This document shows positions 18,107 through 26,027 of a stretch of 64,000 bases of DNA, piece after piece. Position 1 is the first letter of the stretch, and every line of letters starts with the position of its first letter. The stretch comes from an uncultured Desulfobacteraceae bacterium (GTDB lineage: Bacteria; Desulfobacterota; Desulfobacteria; Desulfobacterales; UBA5852). The notes beneath the pieces are model-generated. The model did not search any database and had not been told where the DNA came from. It saw only the letters and a program-made list of their open reading frames with translations. A program made the translations under genes and the position numbers. The stretch spans positions 950,464 to 1,014,463 of the forward strand of contig CAJXSL010000001.1 in NCBI GenBank assembly GCA_913060875.1, in the 5' to 3' direction.

Positions 18107-20293
18107 TTACAATCCTTTGGCACTGGGGTTGGCGTCCAGGGTGACCACCGAGGTCAGGGGACAGTTGGCTTCGCGACCGCCGGTGTGGGTCTGGGCGTGA
18201 ATCGCACTGATGGCGCTTTTCATTGAAGGATAAAAATGATCGGCGCCGATGCGGGTGTAGAGGTGGGTGCGTTTGAGCACCCGCATGACCGAGGCGTGGA
18301 CACCGCTGAAGGAAATATCGATGCCCGCGCTGCGGACCCGTTCAACGACCAGGGCCAGGGCTTCCTGACCCGATGCATCCATGTCGTTGATGCCCTCGGC
18401 TCCGATGATGATGTGTTTGAGATCCTTTTTGGTGCGCCGCCGCTGCCGAATCTGGTCCTCGAGATAACTGGCGTTGGCAAAAAAGAGCGGGCCGTCAAAA
18501 CGCACGGCATCGATATAGCGGCACTCTTTAAGTCCGTGGGCCACCGCGTCATGCAGGGCCTGGTCAACGCCCAGGGAGAGGTCCACCACCTTCGGCCGCA
18601 TGCTGCGGTAGAGATAAACCCCCAGGGAGAGGGCCACTCCCAACAGGATGCCCCGGTCCAGGTGCGGGGCGAAGGCCAGGGTGGCGACGAAGGTGACGAT
18701 GGATATGGCCCCGTCAAACCATTGGGCCCGCCAGGCATGGATGAATCCTTCGATGTTGATCAGGCCGCCCACGGCCATCATGATAATGGCGGCCAGCACG
18801 GACTGGGGCAGGTGATAGAGCAGGGGCGTGAAGAAAAGCAGAGTGGCCAGAACGGCCAGGCTGGCGAACAGGCTGGCCAGACCGGTCACAGCGCCCGCCT
18901 GCAGATTGACGGCGGAGCGGGAAAACGAGCCGGCCACGGGATAGCTTTGCCCCATGGCGCCGAGCATGTTGGCCAGCCCCTGCCCGATCAGTTCCTGATT
19001 CGGATCGATCCGCTGGCCGGTTTTAGCGGCCATGGCCTTGGCAATGGAGATGGCCTCCATGAAGCCCAGGATGGCGATAATGACAGTGGCCGGCAGCAGG
19101 GTCAGAACAACACTGCCGCGGATGCGCGGCAGCGTGAAAGAGGGCAGCCCTTCGGGGATGGCGCCGACGACCTTACCGCCGCAGAAAAGGGGTAAGGCTT
19201 CCGTATCCAGGGCGGCGCGCCCTACCTCGATGCGCCAGGTGCTTCCGGCGGCGGTCATTTCCGGCGGACGGCCGCCCTTGCGGAAAAAGCGGGTTTCTCC
19301 TGAGGCGGTCCGGCCACCGTCCATCAGCACCTGGTTGAGGGTCCGACGCAACATGGTGGCCTGGCGGCTTTTTTGAGCATTCTGGAAATCGATAATGTCG
19401 AGGTCCCGCCGGATATGGATGATCTGGAGTGCGGCATCGTTTTGGCGGGCCTGATCAAGTTCGGCGGTCCGCCGGGCGCGTTGGTTCGCCAGACGGTCGA
19501 TTTCCGCCAGGGAGGCATTATACTGGACGATCAGCGTGCGGATGTCGGCGTCATCCAGGGCCTCCATGGGGACGTGGGTTTTATGTTCGAAACCAATGGC
19601 CCAGGACACCAGTGTCGTCATGACCACGGCCGCCAGGACGTTGGGAATTTTCAGGGAAATTTTCTTGAGAACCACCATGACCAGAAAAGCGAATACGCCC
19701 ATGAGCAGGGTGGGCCAATGGGTGAAATGAAACGCTTCGGCAATGATCCGGGCGATGGCCTGGGCATAGTGATCGGTTTGGCCCACAGTGATGCCGAAGA
19801 GTTTGGGCAACTGACCGGTGGCGATGATAATGGCGGCGGCATTCGTAAAACCGTTGATCACCGGGTGCGACAGGAAATTGACCACCAGCCCCAGCCGCAG
19901 GAACCCCAGCAGAAACTGGAAGACGCCCACCATCAGGCCCAGCAATACGGCATAGGCTATGAAGGCCTGGCTGCCGGCTACGGCCAGGGGTTCCAGGGCC
20001 ACGGCCGTCATGAGGGACACCACGGCCACCGGACCGGTAGCCAACTGGCGGCTGGAGCCGAAAAGGGCCGCCACAGCCGGCGGCAGGAAGGCCGCGTAGA
20101 GGCCGTAATAGGACGGCAGATCGGCCAGTTGGGCGTACGCCATGGACTGGGGAATCAGGATCAGGGCCACGGTCAGCCCTGAAAAGAGATCGGCTTTGAG
20201 ATGCCGCCGGTTATAGCCCGGCAGCCATTCCAAAAAGGGGAAAATGTCAGCTGGTTTGGGCCATGCCGCTATGCCGGGTCGTTGCGAGGCCAT
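18107..20293 (-). CDS. SulP-family anion transporter with STAS domain and central insertion
   Basis: An inner-membrane transporter, typically for sulfate, bicarbonate or dicarboxylates. The SulP signature is near residue 50 (ILIPQSMAYAQLADLPSYYG), followed by FGSSRQLATGPVAVVSL and the late motif PVAGSFSRSAVNLQAGA. A cytoplasmic STAS domain lies at the C-terminus (FDGPLFFANASYLED, INDMDASGQEAL). At 728 residues it exceeds typical bacterial members by about 130. The excess is a charged, heptad-like insert near residues 255-385 (DRLANQRARRTAELDQARQN), just before the motif GAIPEGLPSFTLP. The gene is second in the operon after tetR; its GGGGAGGAG ribosome site overlaps the tetR stop. The solute is not certain. 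Confidence 0.9.
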   Translation of the reverse strand: MASQRPGIAAWPKPADIFPFLEWLPGYNRRHLKADLFSGLTVALILIPQSMAYAQLADLPSYYGLYAAFLPPAVAALFGSSRQLATGPVAVVSLMTAVALEPLAVAGSQAFIAYAVLLGLMVGVFQFLLGFLRLGLVVNFLSHPVINGFTNAAAIIIATGQLPKLFGITVGQTDHYAQAIARIIAEAFHFTHWPTLLMGVFAFLVMVVLKKISLKIPNVLAAVVMTTLVSWAIGFEHKTHVPMEALDDADIRTLIVQYNASLAEIDRLANQRARRTAELDQARQNDAALQIIHIRRDLDIIDFQNAQKSRQATMLRRTLNQVLMDGGRTASGETRFFRKGGRPPEMTAAGSTWRIEVGRAALDTEALPLFCGGKVVGAIPEGLPSFTLPRIRGSVVLTLLPATVIIAILGFMEAISIAKAMAAKTGQRIDPNQELIGQGLANMLGAMGQSYPVAGSFSRSAVNLQAGAVTGLASLFASLAVLATLLFFTPLLYHLPQSVLAAIIMMAVGGLINIEGFIHAWRAQWFDGAISIVTFVATLAFAPHLDRGILLGVALSLGVYLYRSMRPKVVDLSLGVDQALHDAVAHGLKECRYIDAVRFDGPLFFANASYLEDQIRQRRRTKKDLKHIIIGAEGINDMDASGQEALALVVERVRSAGIDISFSGVHASVMRVLKRTHLYTRIGADHFYPSMKSAISAIHAQTHTGGREANCPLTSVVTLDANPSAKGL

Positions 20294-20300
20294 GGGATTG

Positions 20301-20885
20301 CTAGCTCCTCCCCGTGAGCAGGCTGCGGCATGAGGTCATCAGATTGCTGTAGAGAGCCCCGGCATCATAGATCCGGTAGGTGTTCAACCGCACGATGCCA
20401 TCCACCATGGCGAACATGACCATGGCGGTGTTACGCGCCGATGATGCCGTCACCGAACCGTCCTGTTGCCCGATGCGGATGCCTTCCTCGAAAATGTCCA
20501 GCAGGCAATTGTAGATGGACGCCAGGCATTCGCGGCAGACCGTATTGGTTTCCGCCATCTGGTAGGGGAAATGACGGTGCAGGAGAAGGAACTGGTCTTC
20601 CATGGCGCCGGTCAGGTGCAGGTAAAAAACCACCGTGCGTTCCACCATTTCCAGGCCGTTGCGGCTGTCGCCGTTTTTTTGATACCGGTCGAATTCGGCC
20701 AGAATGGTTTCCTTGATGTCCGCCAGGATGTTCACAAACAGGTCTTCCTTATTCTTGAAATGGTGGAAGATGGTGCCTGTGGCGGCATCCGTGGCTCTGG
20801 ACAGCTCCGCCATGGAGGTGCCTTCAAACCCCTTACGGGAAAACAGCCGGGTGGCGGCGGCAAGGATTGCATTTCGTTTGGACAT
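20301..20885 (-). CDS. TetR/AcrR-family transcriptional regulator
   Basis: A 194-residue repressor-type protein. The N-terminal helix-turn-helix is clear (RLFSRKGFEGTSMAELSRA, then TGTIFHHFKNKEDLF). The C-terminal ligand domain is of the common TetR_C type. It is the first gene of the minus-strand operon with sulP and the two-component genes. A palindromic operator lies 24 bp upstream of its start, so autoregulation and control of the operon are likely. The divergent gene at 21.0 kb could share this operator. The inducer is unknown. Confidence 0.92.
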   Translation of the reverse strand: MSKRNAILAAATRLFSRKGFEGTSMAELSRATDAATGTIFHHFKNKEDLFVNILADIKETILAEFDRYQKNGDSRNGLEMVERTVVFYLHLTGAMEDQFLLLHRHFPYQMAETNTVCRECLASIYNCLLDIFEEGIRIGQQDGSVTASSARNTAMVMFAMVDGIVRLNTYRIYDAGALYSNLMTSCRSLLTGRS

Positions 20886-20908
20886 ATGGTACCAGCGGAA
20901 AAAGAACT

Positions 20909-20926
20909 CGACCGAATGATCGGTCG
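20909..20926. promoter_or_regulatory. Palindromic TetR-type operator
   Basis: A perfect 7-bp inverted repeat, CGACCGA-ATGA-TCGGTCG, lies in the divergent gap between tetR and the ATP-grasp gene. Its ACCGA/TCGGT half-sites are typical of TetR-family operators. Confidence 0.65.
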
Positions 20927-20999
20927 GTTTTTATTGATTAAAGACTTTCAGACTGTAAGTCAACAAAAAATATAGCGGTTAGCCCGCCGGAGGCATCCC

Positions 21000-22238
21000 A
21001 TGGTCGAAGCGGTTCCTGAGAAGGCCAAGCTTTTGGAAAAATTAAAAAAATCTGGATTTGCCGTTCCGGATTTCATTTACGTGCCGGCTCAAAATTTTGA
21101 AAATGGTGACACTGCCGCCCTCGAGGCCTTCCTGGAAAAACACCGGGAGAGCTTCAAGGTCATCGCCCGCAGCGCCCATCCCCATGAGCGGCGTTTCAAG
21201 GGCGGCACCTTCGATTCCCTGGAAACCTACGCCGACGTCGGCGGGATCCGCTACGCCCGCAACAAGATGATCAAGCTGGCCAATACCAGCAAGCAATTGA
21301 ACATTCAACGCCAGCAGAAATTCAACCAGGCGCCGGATCTGGATATGAATGCCATGGGGGTCGTGGTCATGCCCTTCATCGACGGCACCAGCGTCATGGC
21401 CAAGATGATTTGCGGGCAATGGGAATTCGGCTATTGCCGGGACCGGGTGCACCGGGTCCAGAGCGAGCCCTATATCACCCGCACCCCCCACGACCGCCGG
21501 CTCTTGCAGCTTTCCAAGGAGATTCAATCGGTTCTGGGATTTCGATGTGAAATCGAATACATTATCTCCAGCGAAGGGGAGATCCATGTGGTCCAGGCCA
21601 AGGATATCTCCGAGATCGACATTCTGGAGGAAAAGGAGAGCCAGCGATCCATCACCCTAACCGGCGTGCGCCGCATCCGCAAACGCCGGAACTATCGGGA
21701 ACGCCCGCTTTACGTGATGGACAACCGGGAATTTTATATCAGTGTCATCACCCAATGCGAGGACATGCTCGATGCCTGCCCCCGTCCGTCTTCGGGGGAT
21801 GTGGAACCCGTCATCGCGGCCATCAAGGCCTATGAGGCGGAGCTCGAGGCGTTTGCCCTGCGCCACCAGCGATACGCCGTATTGGGGCTCTCCATCCAGG
21901 ACACGGGTGGGCTTTACCAGATTGCCAGCCACTACCTGGACGATTTCCCGGAATGCCAGGCGGAGCTCGCCAAGGTGCTGCACAACAACCTCTATCAGAT
22001 CGACATCTTTATCTCCGAGGCCGATACCCTCATCGCCAAGGACAAGATCCGCATCGGCCTTTGCAGTCATGACGCCTACGGGATCGACACCGTCCGCAAC
22101 CCCCTCTGGAATGTCTACTGGCCGGCGGACCGTCACGAAGAGGTGGTCGCCCAGTTCCAGGAGGTGGGATTCCGGACAGGGGACACCGTGGGCATCGACA
22201 TCAATGTGGATGATCAGCCGGTGGTGTTTCGATTGTAG
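21000..22238 (+). CDS. PEP-synthase/PPDK N-terminal-like ATP-grasp protein
   Basis: The 412-residue protein resembles the pyruvate-phosphate dikinase/PEP-synthase ATP-binding region. LLEKLKKSGFAVPDFIYVPA at the N-terminus matches the entry strand, FKVIARSAHPHERRFKGGTF the substrate/ATP loop, and IEYIISSEGEIHVVQAKDIS the end of the ATP-grasp fold (usually E-x-h-hQ-R). The phosphohistidine swivel and PEP-binding domains are missing. The last 190 residues carry no recognised motif. It may activate a substrate through ATP or be a regulatory derivative; the true substrate is unknown. The start has a good ribosome site (GGAGGCATCCC). It is transcribed divergently from tetR. Confidence 0.75.
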   Translation: MVEAVPEKAKLLEKLKKSGFAVPDFIYVPAQNFENGDTAALEAFLEKHRESFKVIARSAHPHERRFKGGTFDSLETYADVGGIRYARNKMIKLANTSKQLNIQRQQKFNQAPDLDMNAMGVVVMPFIDGTSVMAKMICGQWEFGYCRDRVHRVQSEPYITRTPHDRRLLQLSKEIQSVLGFRCEIEYIISSEGEIHVVQAKDISEIDILEEKESQRSITLTGVRRIRKRRNYRERPLYVMDNREFYISVITQCEDMLDACPRPSSGDVEPVIAAIKAYEAELEAFALRHQRYAVLGLSIQDTGGLYQIASHYLDDFPECQAELAKVLHNNLYQIDIFISEADTLIAKDKIRIGLCSHDAYGIDTVRNPLWNVYWPADRHEEVVAQFQEVGFRTGDTVGIDINVDDQPVVFRL

Positions 22239-22298
22239 GGTTGCGGGCCCGTATTTCGATACCGAGACCGGGCGGCACCTGACGTTCTCTGGATGGGA

Positions 22299-22964
22299 TC
22301 AACCATGCGGCCAAGCGCAATCCGGGCTTGTTTCGACATCGAGATAACAGGTTCGCCCGCCGTGTTTAATGGTGTGCACATGGGGAAGGGGGGTGCGGTT
22401 GGACCCCAGGCGGATACTGGCGACTCGGTCGGCGCTCGTCGTGGGCTCACGCATGGCGCTGTATTTTCGGCGGTAGTAGGGGGCGGTATCGTCTGTTGGT
22501 TTAATACGGAACCATGGGGCGCCCTGTTCTACGGCGTACTCCAGCGCGACGGCCATCATGAGCTCGTCGAGGTTCCACACACCTCTTGATCCTCCATTGC
22601 GAAATGCTTCCTGCACGAAAAAGCCGTACCGGTGAAGATTTCGCAAATCGTCGAATCGGTCCAGGGCAACCCCTTTTTCGTGTTTCAGCGCGGCCGCAAA
22701 GGGTAGACCGATGAAAGGCGAACCAAAGGCCGAGTCCAGGTGGATCTCCCGCTGCATATCGAAATCGAGAAAGGCCACATGCCGCCAGGCGCGGCTCTTG
22801 AAGACGTCGATCATGCCGGTGCCGCGAAAAGTGATCAACAGGTCGGTGCCGGGCGATTCAAAGTCGGCAAATCCCTTCTGGGCCAGATGCTCGTAATCGA
22901 AACGAAACACCGGTACCAAGGTGGGGTCATCCCATGACGCGTGTCGTATGGCGTCGTTCGTCAT
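22299..22964 (-). CDS. Unrecognised 221-residue protein, GNAT-like hint
   Basis: Start ATG 22964 is chosen for its ribosome site (AGAGGCGGACC); the frame stays open 54 codons further, but that part has no coding character. I recognise no family with confidence. The segment AVEQGAPWFRIKPTDDTAPYY followed by RRKYSAM is reminiscent of the acetyl-CoA-binding end of GNAT acetyltransferases, where A..G...I......A..YYR..GF is common; this is a hint only. The gene is convergent with the ATP-grasp gene (60 bp gap) and is separated from the rhodanese gene by a strong hairpin. Confidence 0.6.
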   Translation of the reverse strand: MTNDAIRHASWDDPTLVPVFRFDYEHLAQKGFADFESPGTDLLITFRGTGMIDVFKSRAWRHVAFLDFDMQREIHLDSAFGSPFIGLPFAAALKHEKGVALDRFDDLRNLHRYGFFVQEAFRNGGSRGVWNLDELMMAVALEYAVEQGAPWFRIKPTDDTAPYYRRKYSAMREPTTSADRVASIRLGSNRTPLPHVHTIKHGGRTCYLDVETSPDCAWPHG

Positions 22965-23092
22965 GGTCCGCCTCTGTCCATGTGTTGCCGGTTTGATAAG
23001 TCTGCAGGCGCAGCGCTGCGCCCCAGATGCCGTCCAATGAACATCGCGAGTGCGTGAAATATCCGGGTTAAATGGTTTGCCTTCGAACGGGG

Positions 23093-23127
23093 AATGATCG
23101 CCTCCCGTCTCATGGGAGGCGATCATT
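23093..23127. terminator. Strong bidirectional hairpin
   Basis: A perfect 14-bp stem (AATGATCGCCTCCC and its complement) with a 7-nt loop, just past the rhodanese stop. A T-rich tract (CTATTTTTC) follows on the plus strand. It probably ends the APC-rhodanese transcript and blocks entry into the 22.3 kb gene. Confidence 0.7.
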
Positions 23128-23129
23128 AT

Positions 23130-23540
23130 CTATTTTTCATCCACCGGATATTTGGCCCGGAACCATTCCCGCCAACCGCCCTTGAGGGCGTATACATTTT
23201 CGTAGCCATTGTCTATCATTTTCTGTGCCAGACTGGCACTGGTGTATTCGTTCGGTCAGGCGCAGTAGAGGACGATCTTCTTGGATTTGGAGTAGGTATT
23301 GGCCCACTGATCGTAGGCCTCGGGCTTGGCGTAGGCGGCGCTTTGGATTTTGAACTCGGAGGATTTCCAGTCTTTGCCGCGCCGGACATCCAAAACGACG
23401 AGATCGGGGTCGCCCAGCATGGCTTTAAGCTCGTCGGCGGTCATCAGGGGGACGTTCCCGGCCTGGGATATCCCCAGACCCGTCAGCATCAACGCCACTG
23501 CCAGCAGAAAGACAAATGGCATTTTGCGTGTTTTCATCAT
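23130..23540 (-). CDS. Periplasmic rhodanese-like protein with in-frame UGA (probable selenocysteine)
   Basis: The frame reads 94 codons from ATG 23540, meets TGA at 23256-23258, then continues 41 codons to a TAG at 23130. The sequence across the TGA is IVLYCA-U-PNEYTSASLA, and downstream NGYENVYALKGGWREW is the classic rhodanese C-terminus. Related rhodaneses carry Cys at this position (CACPNE), so the TGA replaces a Cys. A signal peptide (FLLAVALMLTGLGISQA) places it in the periplasm. The start has AAAGGAGG. A hairpin just after the TGA fits a bacterial SECIS. It follows the APC permease gene by 13 bp in the same operon. Without Sec insertion the product would stop at residue 94. Confidence 0.85.
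23225..23239 (-). promoter_or_regulatory. Candidate SECIS hairpin for the rhodanese UGA
   Basis: Starting 16 nt after the UGA, the mRNA forms GUGCC-AGUCU-GGCAC, a perfect 5-bp stem with a loop close to the AGGUCU apical loop of E. coli fdhF. The loop G-U lies at positions 26-27 counted from the U of UGA, against 23-24 in fdhF. It is inside the coding region, as bacterial SECIS elements are. Confidence 0.65.
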
Positions 23541-23553
23541 GGGTAGCCTCCTT

Positions 23554-24867
23554 TCAATGATTCGATAAACCTGCTTTGGTGTTCGTATCAATTCCTCTTG
23601 CCAAATACTGGCCGGCACCGGCGAAGCCGATGGCCAGGATCAGAAAAATAGAAAGGGTTTTTAAAAGAGCGGAAGGATCTTCATCGGTGGCGACAAGTGT
23701 GCCCGCAATGATGACGAATAACGCAGCGACCAAAACTGTCCGAAGACCTTCCCGGATCGATGGATGCGACAGGTTCCAGGGGCGATCAGGCATCGATTTA
23801 AGCTTACCGGCGAGCAGGATGATGGCATAGAAAACAAGCCACAGCAGGAGACCGGCCCGGATGCTGGCATCCAGCCAGTCAGTGCCGGCAAATCCCGTGG
23901 CCATGAGCAGACCGACGATCGCAGCGAGACTGACCAGAGCGAATGTTGGACGGGAGGCCGAATGCCCGAAAACGGCCGGCAACAGATGGTTGCGCGCCAT
24001 GGCTGCCAGCATGCGCGCAACGGTTTGGAAAAGATAATTCACGGCAGCGCAGGCACCGGCAATGGCCACGATCCCAATGATAATCCGGCCGGTGGGTCCC
24101 GCGATCGCTTTGGCGGCCAGGATGTGGGGTATGCTGGTGTCCGCCAGGCGGGACGGAGCAACATGCAGCAAGCTTGCCGTGTTCCAGAGCAGAATAAGAA
24201 GCCCCCCCATAACCAGACCGGCTTTGATGACCATCGCCAACTGGTCGGGATGGAAACGGTGGGCGCTGTAGCGCAGCAGGTCGTACCCAACCAAACCGAT
24301 GGCGGCCAGCCCTGCCCCCCGGGTGCCGGCACTCATGGATAAGGCTGTCGATGTTGCGGCTGCCGTCTGGTCTCCACTGAAAAGACCGACAACGGCCAGA
24401 CCGACCAGACCGGCGCTGGCGGTCGCCGTAAACAGGAACTGGCCGGCCGCCGCCGCTCGGGGGCCGGCCAGGTTCAGGGCCAGGATGATCGATAGGAGAA
24501 GGGCGGCAAATCCGAAATTGGGGAACCAGTAGAGAAAGACTTCGTTGAAGACAAAGCCCGCCGTGACCAGCAGGGCGGTCGCCAGGCACACCGCCAGGGA
24601 CGGGCGCGCCATCAACAACAGCGCCGAGGCGCTAAGCGGGCCGACAGTCTCGATCAGGAGCTTGATTTCACTTGGTGCGGCAGGGTCGGTCATCCCGTCG
24701 CCCCGGGCCGCCGTGACGTTTGTCCAATGAAGAATGATCGCCGCGGCCAGCAGCAGGATAAACCCCGGGCCGCACAATCCGGAGAGGTTGCCTTGCAGCA
24801 GCAAGGCTTCCGGTGAAATAAACAGGCCTGTCATCCAGGCCAGGGCTATGAGGTATCGGACCTTCAT
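23554..24867 (-). CDS. APC-superfamily permease
   Basis: A 437-residue, strongly hydrophobic protein with about 11-12 predicted membrane segments and the amino-acid/polyamine/organocation pattern. It starts with MKVRYLIALAWMTGLFISPEA, shows a Gly-rich internal helix (GFVFNEVFLYWFPNFGFAALLL), and has a conserved middle segment (TSIPHILAAKAIAGPTGRI followed by IGIVAIAGACAAVNYLFQTVARMLAAMARN-type helices). It lacks an N-terminal tail, so it is short for the family. It precedes the selenocysteine rhodanese by 13 bp on the same strand, suggesting a joint role with a sulfur or selenium compound; this is context only. The ribosome site is weak. Confidence 0.8.
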   Translation of the reverse strand: MKVRYLIALAWMTGLFISPEALLLQGNLSGLCGPGFILLLAAAIILHWTNVTAARGDGMTDPAAPSEIKLLIETVGPLSASALLLMARPSLAVCLATALLVTAGFVFNEVFLYWFPNFGFAALLLSIILALNLAGPRAAAAGQFLFTATASAGLVGLAVVGLFSGDQTAAATSTALSMSAGTRGAGLAAIGLVGYDLLRYSAHRFHPDQLAMVIKAGLVMGGLLILLWNTASLLHVAPSRLADTSIPHILAAKAIAGPTGRIIIGIVAIAGACAAVNYLFQTVARMLAAMARNHLLPAVFGHSASRPTFALVSLAAIVGLLMATGFAGTDWLDASIRAGLLLWLVFYAIILLAGKLKSMPDRPWNLSHPSIREGLRTVLVAALFVIIAGTLVATDEDPSALLKTLSIFLILAIGFAGAGQYLARGIDTNTKAGLSNH

Positions 24868-24922
24868 GGCTGTTTGGTCGTTGATGTAAGGAAAACCTCA
24901 CAAGGTTTACGCAAACGAATGC

Positions 24923-25130
24923 GTGTCCATCCATCAAAGGCATCTTTCGGCCCCTGGCGGCGTTTTCGCTCGTTTCCAATCCTCGCAATAGCGGGCTATT
25001 CCTCCGGTTGACACCCACCGATCGAAATCGATCAGACGGGAAGTCCCGGCCAGCGGGATACTATCCCGCGGAGCGGGAGAACGCGCTCGGGCCTTGCCAG
25101 GAACCAAAATCTACCATTTATGGACGGACC
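24923..25130. repeat. R2 palindromic element, copy 2
   Basis: Same family as 14.1 kb, with the arm pair GTCCATCCAT / TGGACGGACC, the GGCCCCTGGCGGCGTTTTC / CTCGGGCCTTGCCAGGAACC inner arms and the CCTCGCAATAGCGGGCTATT centre. Copies 1 and 2 share an extra central segment (GACACCCACCGATCG...), and copy 2 has a further small hairpin. It ends one base before the stop codon of the molybdenum-carrier-like gene. Confidence 0.8.
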
Positions 25131-25634
25131 CTAATGTAGGGTTTCACCCGGTGTCGGGGCGGCATTGCTGCCCAGCAGAAACAGCGCACTCATGGTATCG
25201 TGAACACTCGGGTAGATGCTGTGGTCTTCTCGAAGATCGGTACCGCTGACGCACAGGCTGGCAAGATTATTTTCCTGAATCCAGGCGGCAATACGAAACG
25301 CCGCCTTATCGGGCGTTGCAGCAGCAAAATCAACATGCAGGCAAGGCTGGCGTTGCGCCTGGGCCTCGCGTTTGATCGATTCCAGACGAGGCGGCAATTC
25401 CCCCCCGGAAAACAAAAGGATGCCTTCGGCCCGGGCTATGTTGGCCTTAAGGAGCAGCATGGGATGGACAAACGGCCGCTCATCCAGCCTATAGCGGCCG
25501 GTTGGGCGGTCTCCCGGAACCAAGGCGCCACGGCTGGTAAAGCCACCATAAGGGATGTTGAACCGAATGGCCGCGTCCAGGGCGGCAGATTCCGCACCCA
25601 AGTTGCCGGAAGAAATGATCCGAATATTGCTCAT
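25131..25634 (-). CDS. Putative molybdenum-carrier-like protein (SLOG superfamily)
   Basis: A 167-residue protein resembling the putative molybdenum carrier family (YpsA/SLOG Rossmann-like fold), whose members bind molybdenum cofactor or a nucleotide. Matching features are SAALDAAIRFNIPYGGF near the start (family AALDxAIxxGIPxGG), RYRLDERP, GILLFSGGEL and the C-terminal CVSGTDLREDHSIYP. The N-terminal Gly-rich signature normally GGQTGVD reads SSGNLGAE here, so ligand binding may differ. Start at ATG 25634 (MSNIRII) is likely; an ATG at 25652 is possible. An R2 element immediately follows the stop and may serve as terminator. Confidence 0.7.
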   Translation of the reverse strand: MSNIRIISSGNLGAESAALDAAIRFNIPYGGFTSRGALVPGDRPTGRYRLDERPFVHPMLLLKANIARAEGILLFSGGELPPRLESIKREAQAQRQPCLHVDFAAATPDKAAFRIAAWIQENNLASLCVSGTDLREDHSIYPSVHDTMSALFLLGSNAAPTPGETLH

Positions 25635-25673
25635 GTTGTTTTTCCCGAGCATTCGTTGTCTGCGCCACCTCAT

Positions 25674-26027
25674 TCACTCTAATACCGTATTCGTGAATTT
25701 AAACCCCCCGGGGTGTCGGCCGGCGGGCCAGGTGATGTGTTAGCGTTTCCTGAACCGGAAGGCCTGTCGATACAACCAAATGAACGAAATGGACGAAGCC
25801 GGGCGCTTCGCTCTTCTCTCTTGAAAAGAAAGGGAATCAAAAAAGACCGCGTGCGTCACGCCTCATTTAGCCCGTCTCACCCATGCTCGGTGTGGAACAA
25901 GGGAGATACTAGCCCCCCAACGGCGAGTGTGTGTGGGGACGGGTTGACACCTTTCCGGTTGGTCATTTAAAATAAACGAGACATGGCGCAGAACAGGTGG
26001 CTTTGGCAATGTGGAACAGAGGAGACT
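25674..26027. other. Upstream region of the 26.0 kb binding-protein gene
   Basis: No gene seen. The stretch contains short purine-rich and pyrimidine-rich tracts and, near its end, a clear promoter (listed separately). Confidence 0.4.
25944..25973 (+). promoter_or_regulatory. Sigma70-type promoter
   Basis: TTGACA (25944-25949), an 18-bp spacer and TAAAAT (25968-25973) form a near-consensus promoter. Predicted transcription start is near 25980, giving a leader of about 48 nt before ATG 26028. Confidence 0.7.

Noticed and set aside
22965-23126. 54-codon N-terminal extension of the 22.3 kb protein
   Set aside because: It would cross the strong hairpin region near the rhodanese stop and lacks coding character; ATG 22964 has a proper ribosome site.
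23256-23618. Rhodanese as a truncated pseudogene ending at the TGA
   Set aside because: The downstream 41 codons are perfectly conserved rhodanese in the same frame and a SECIS-like hairpin follows, so recoding is more likely than decay.
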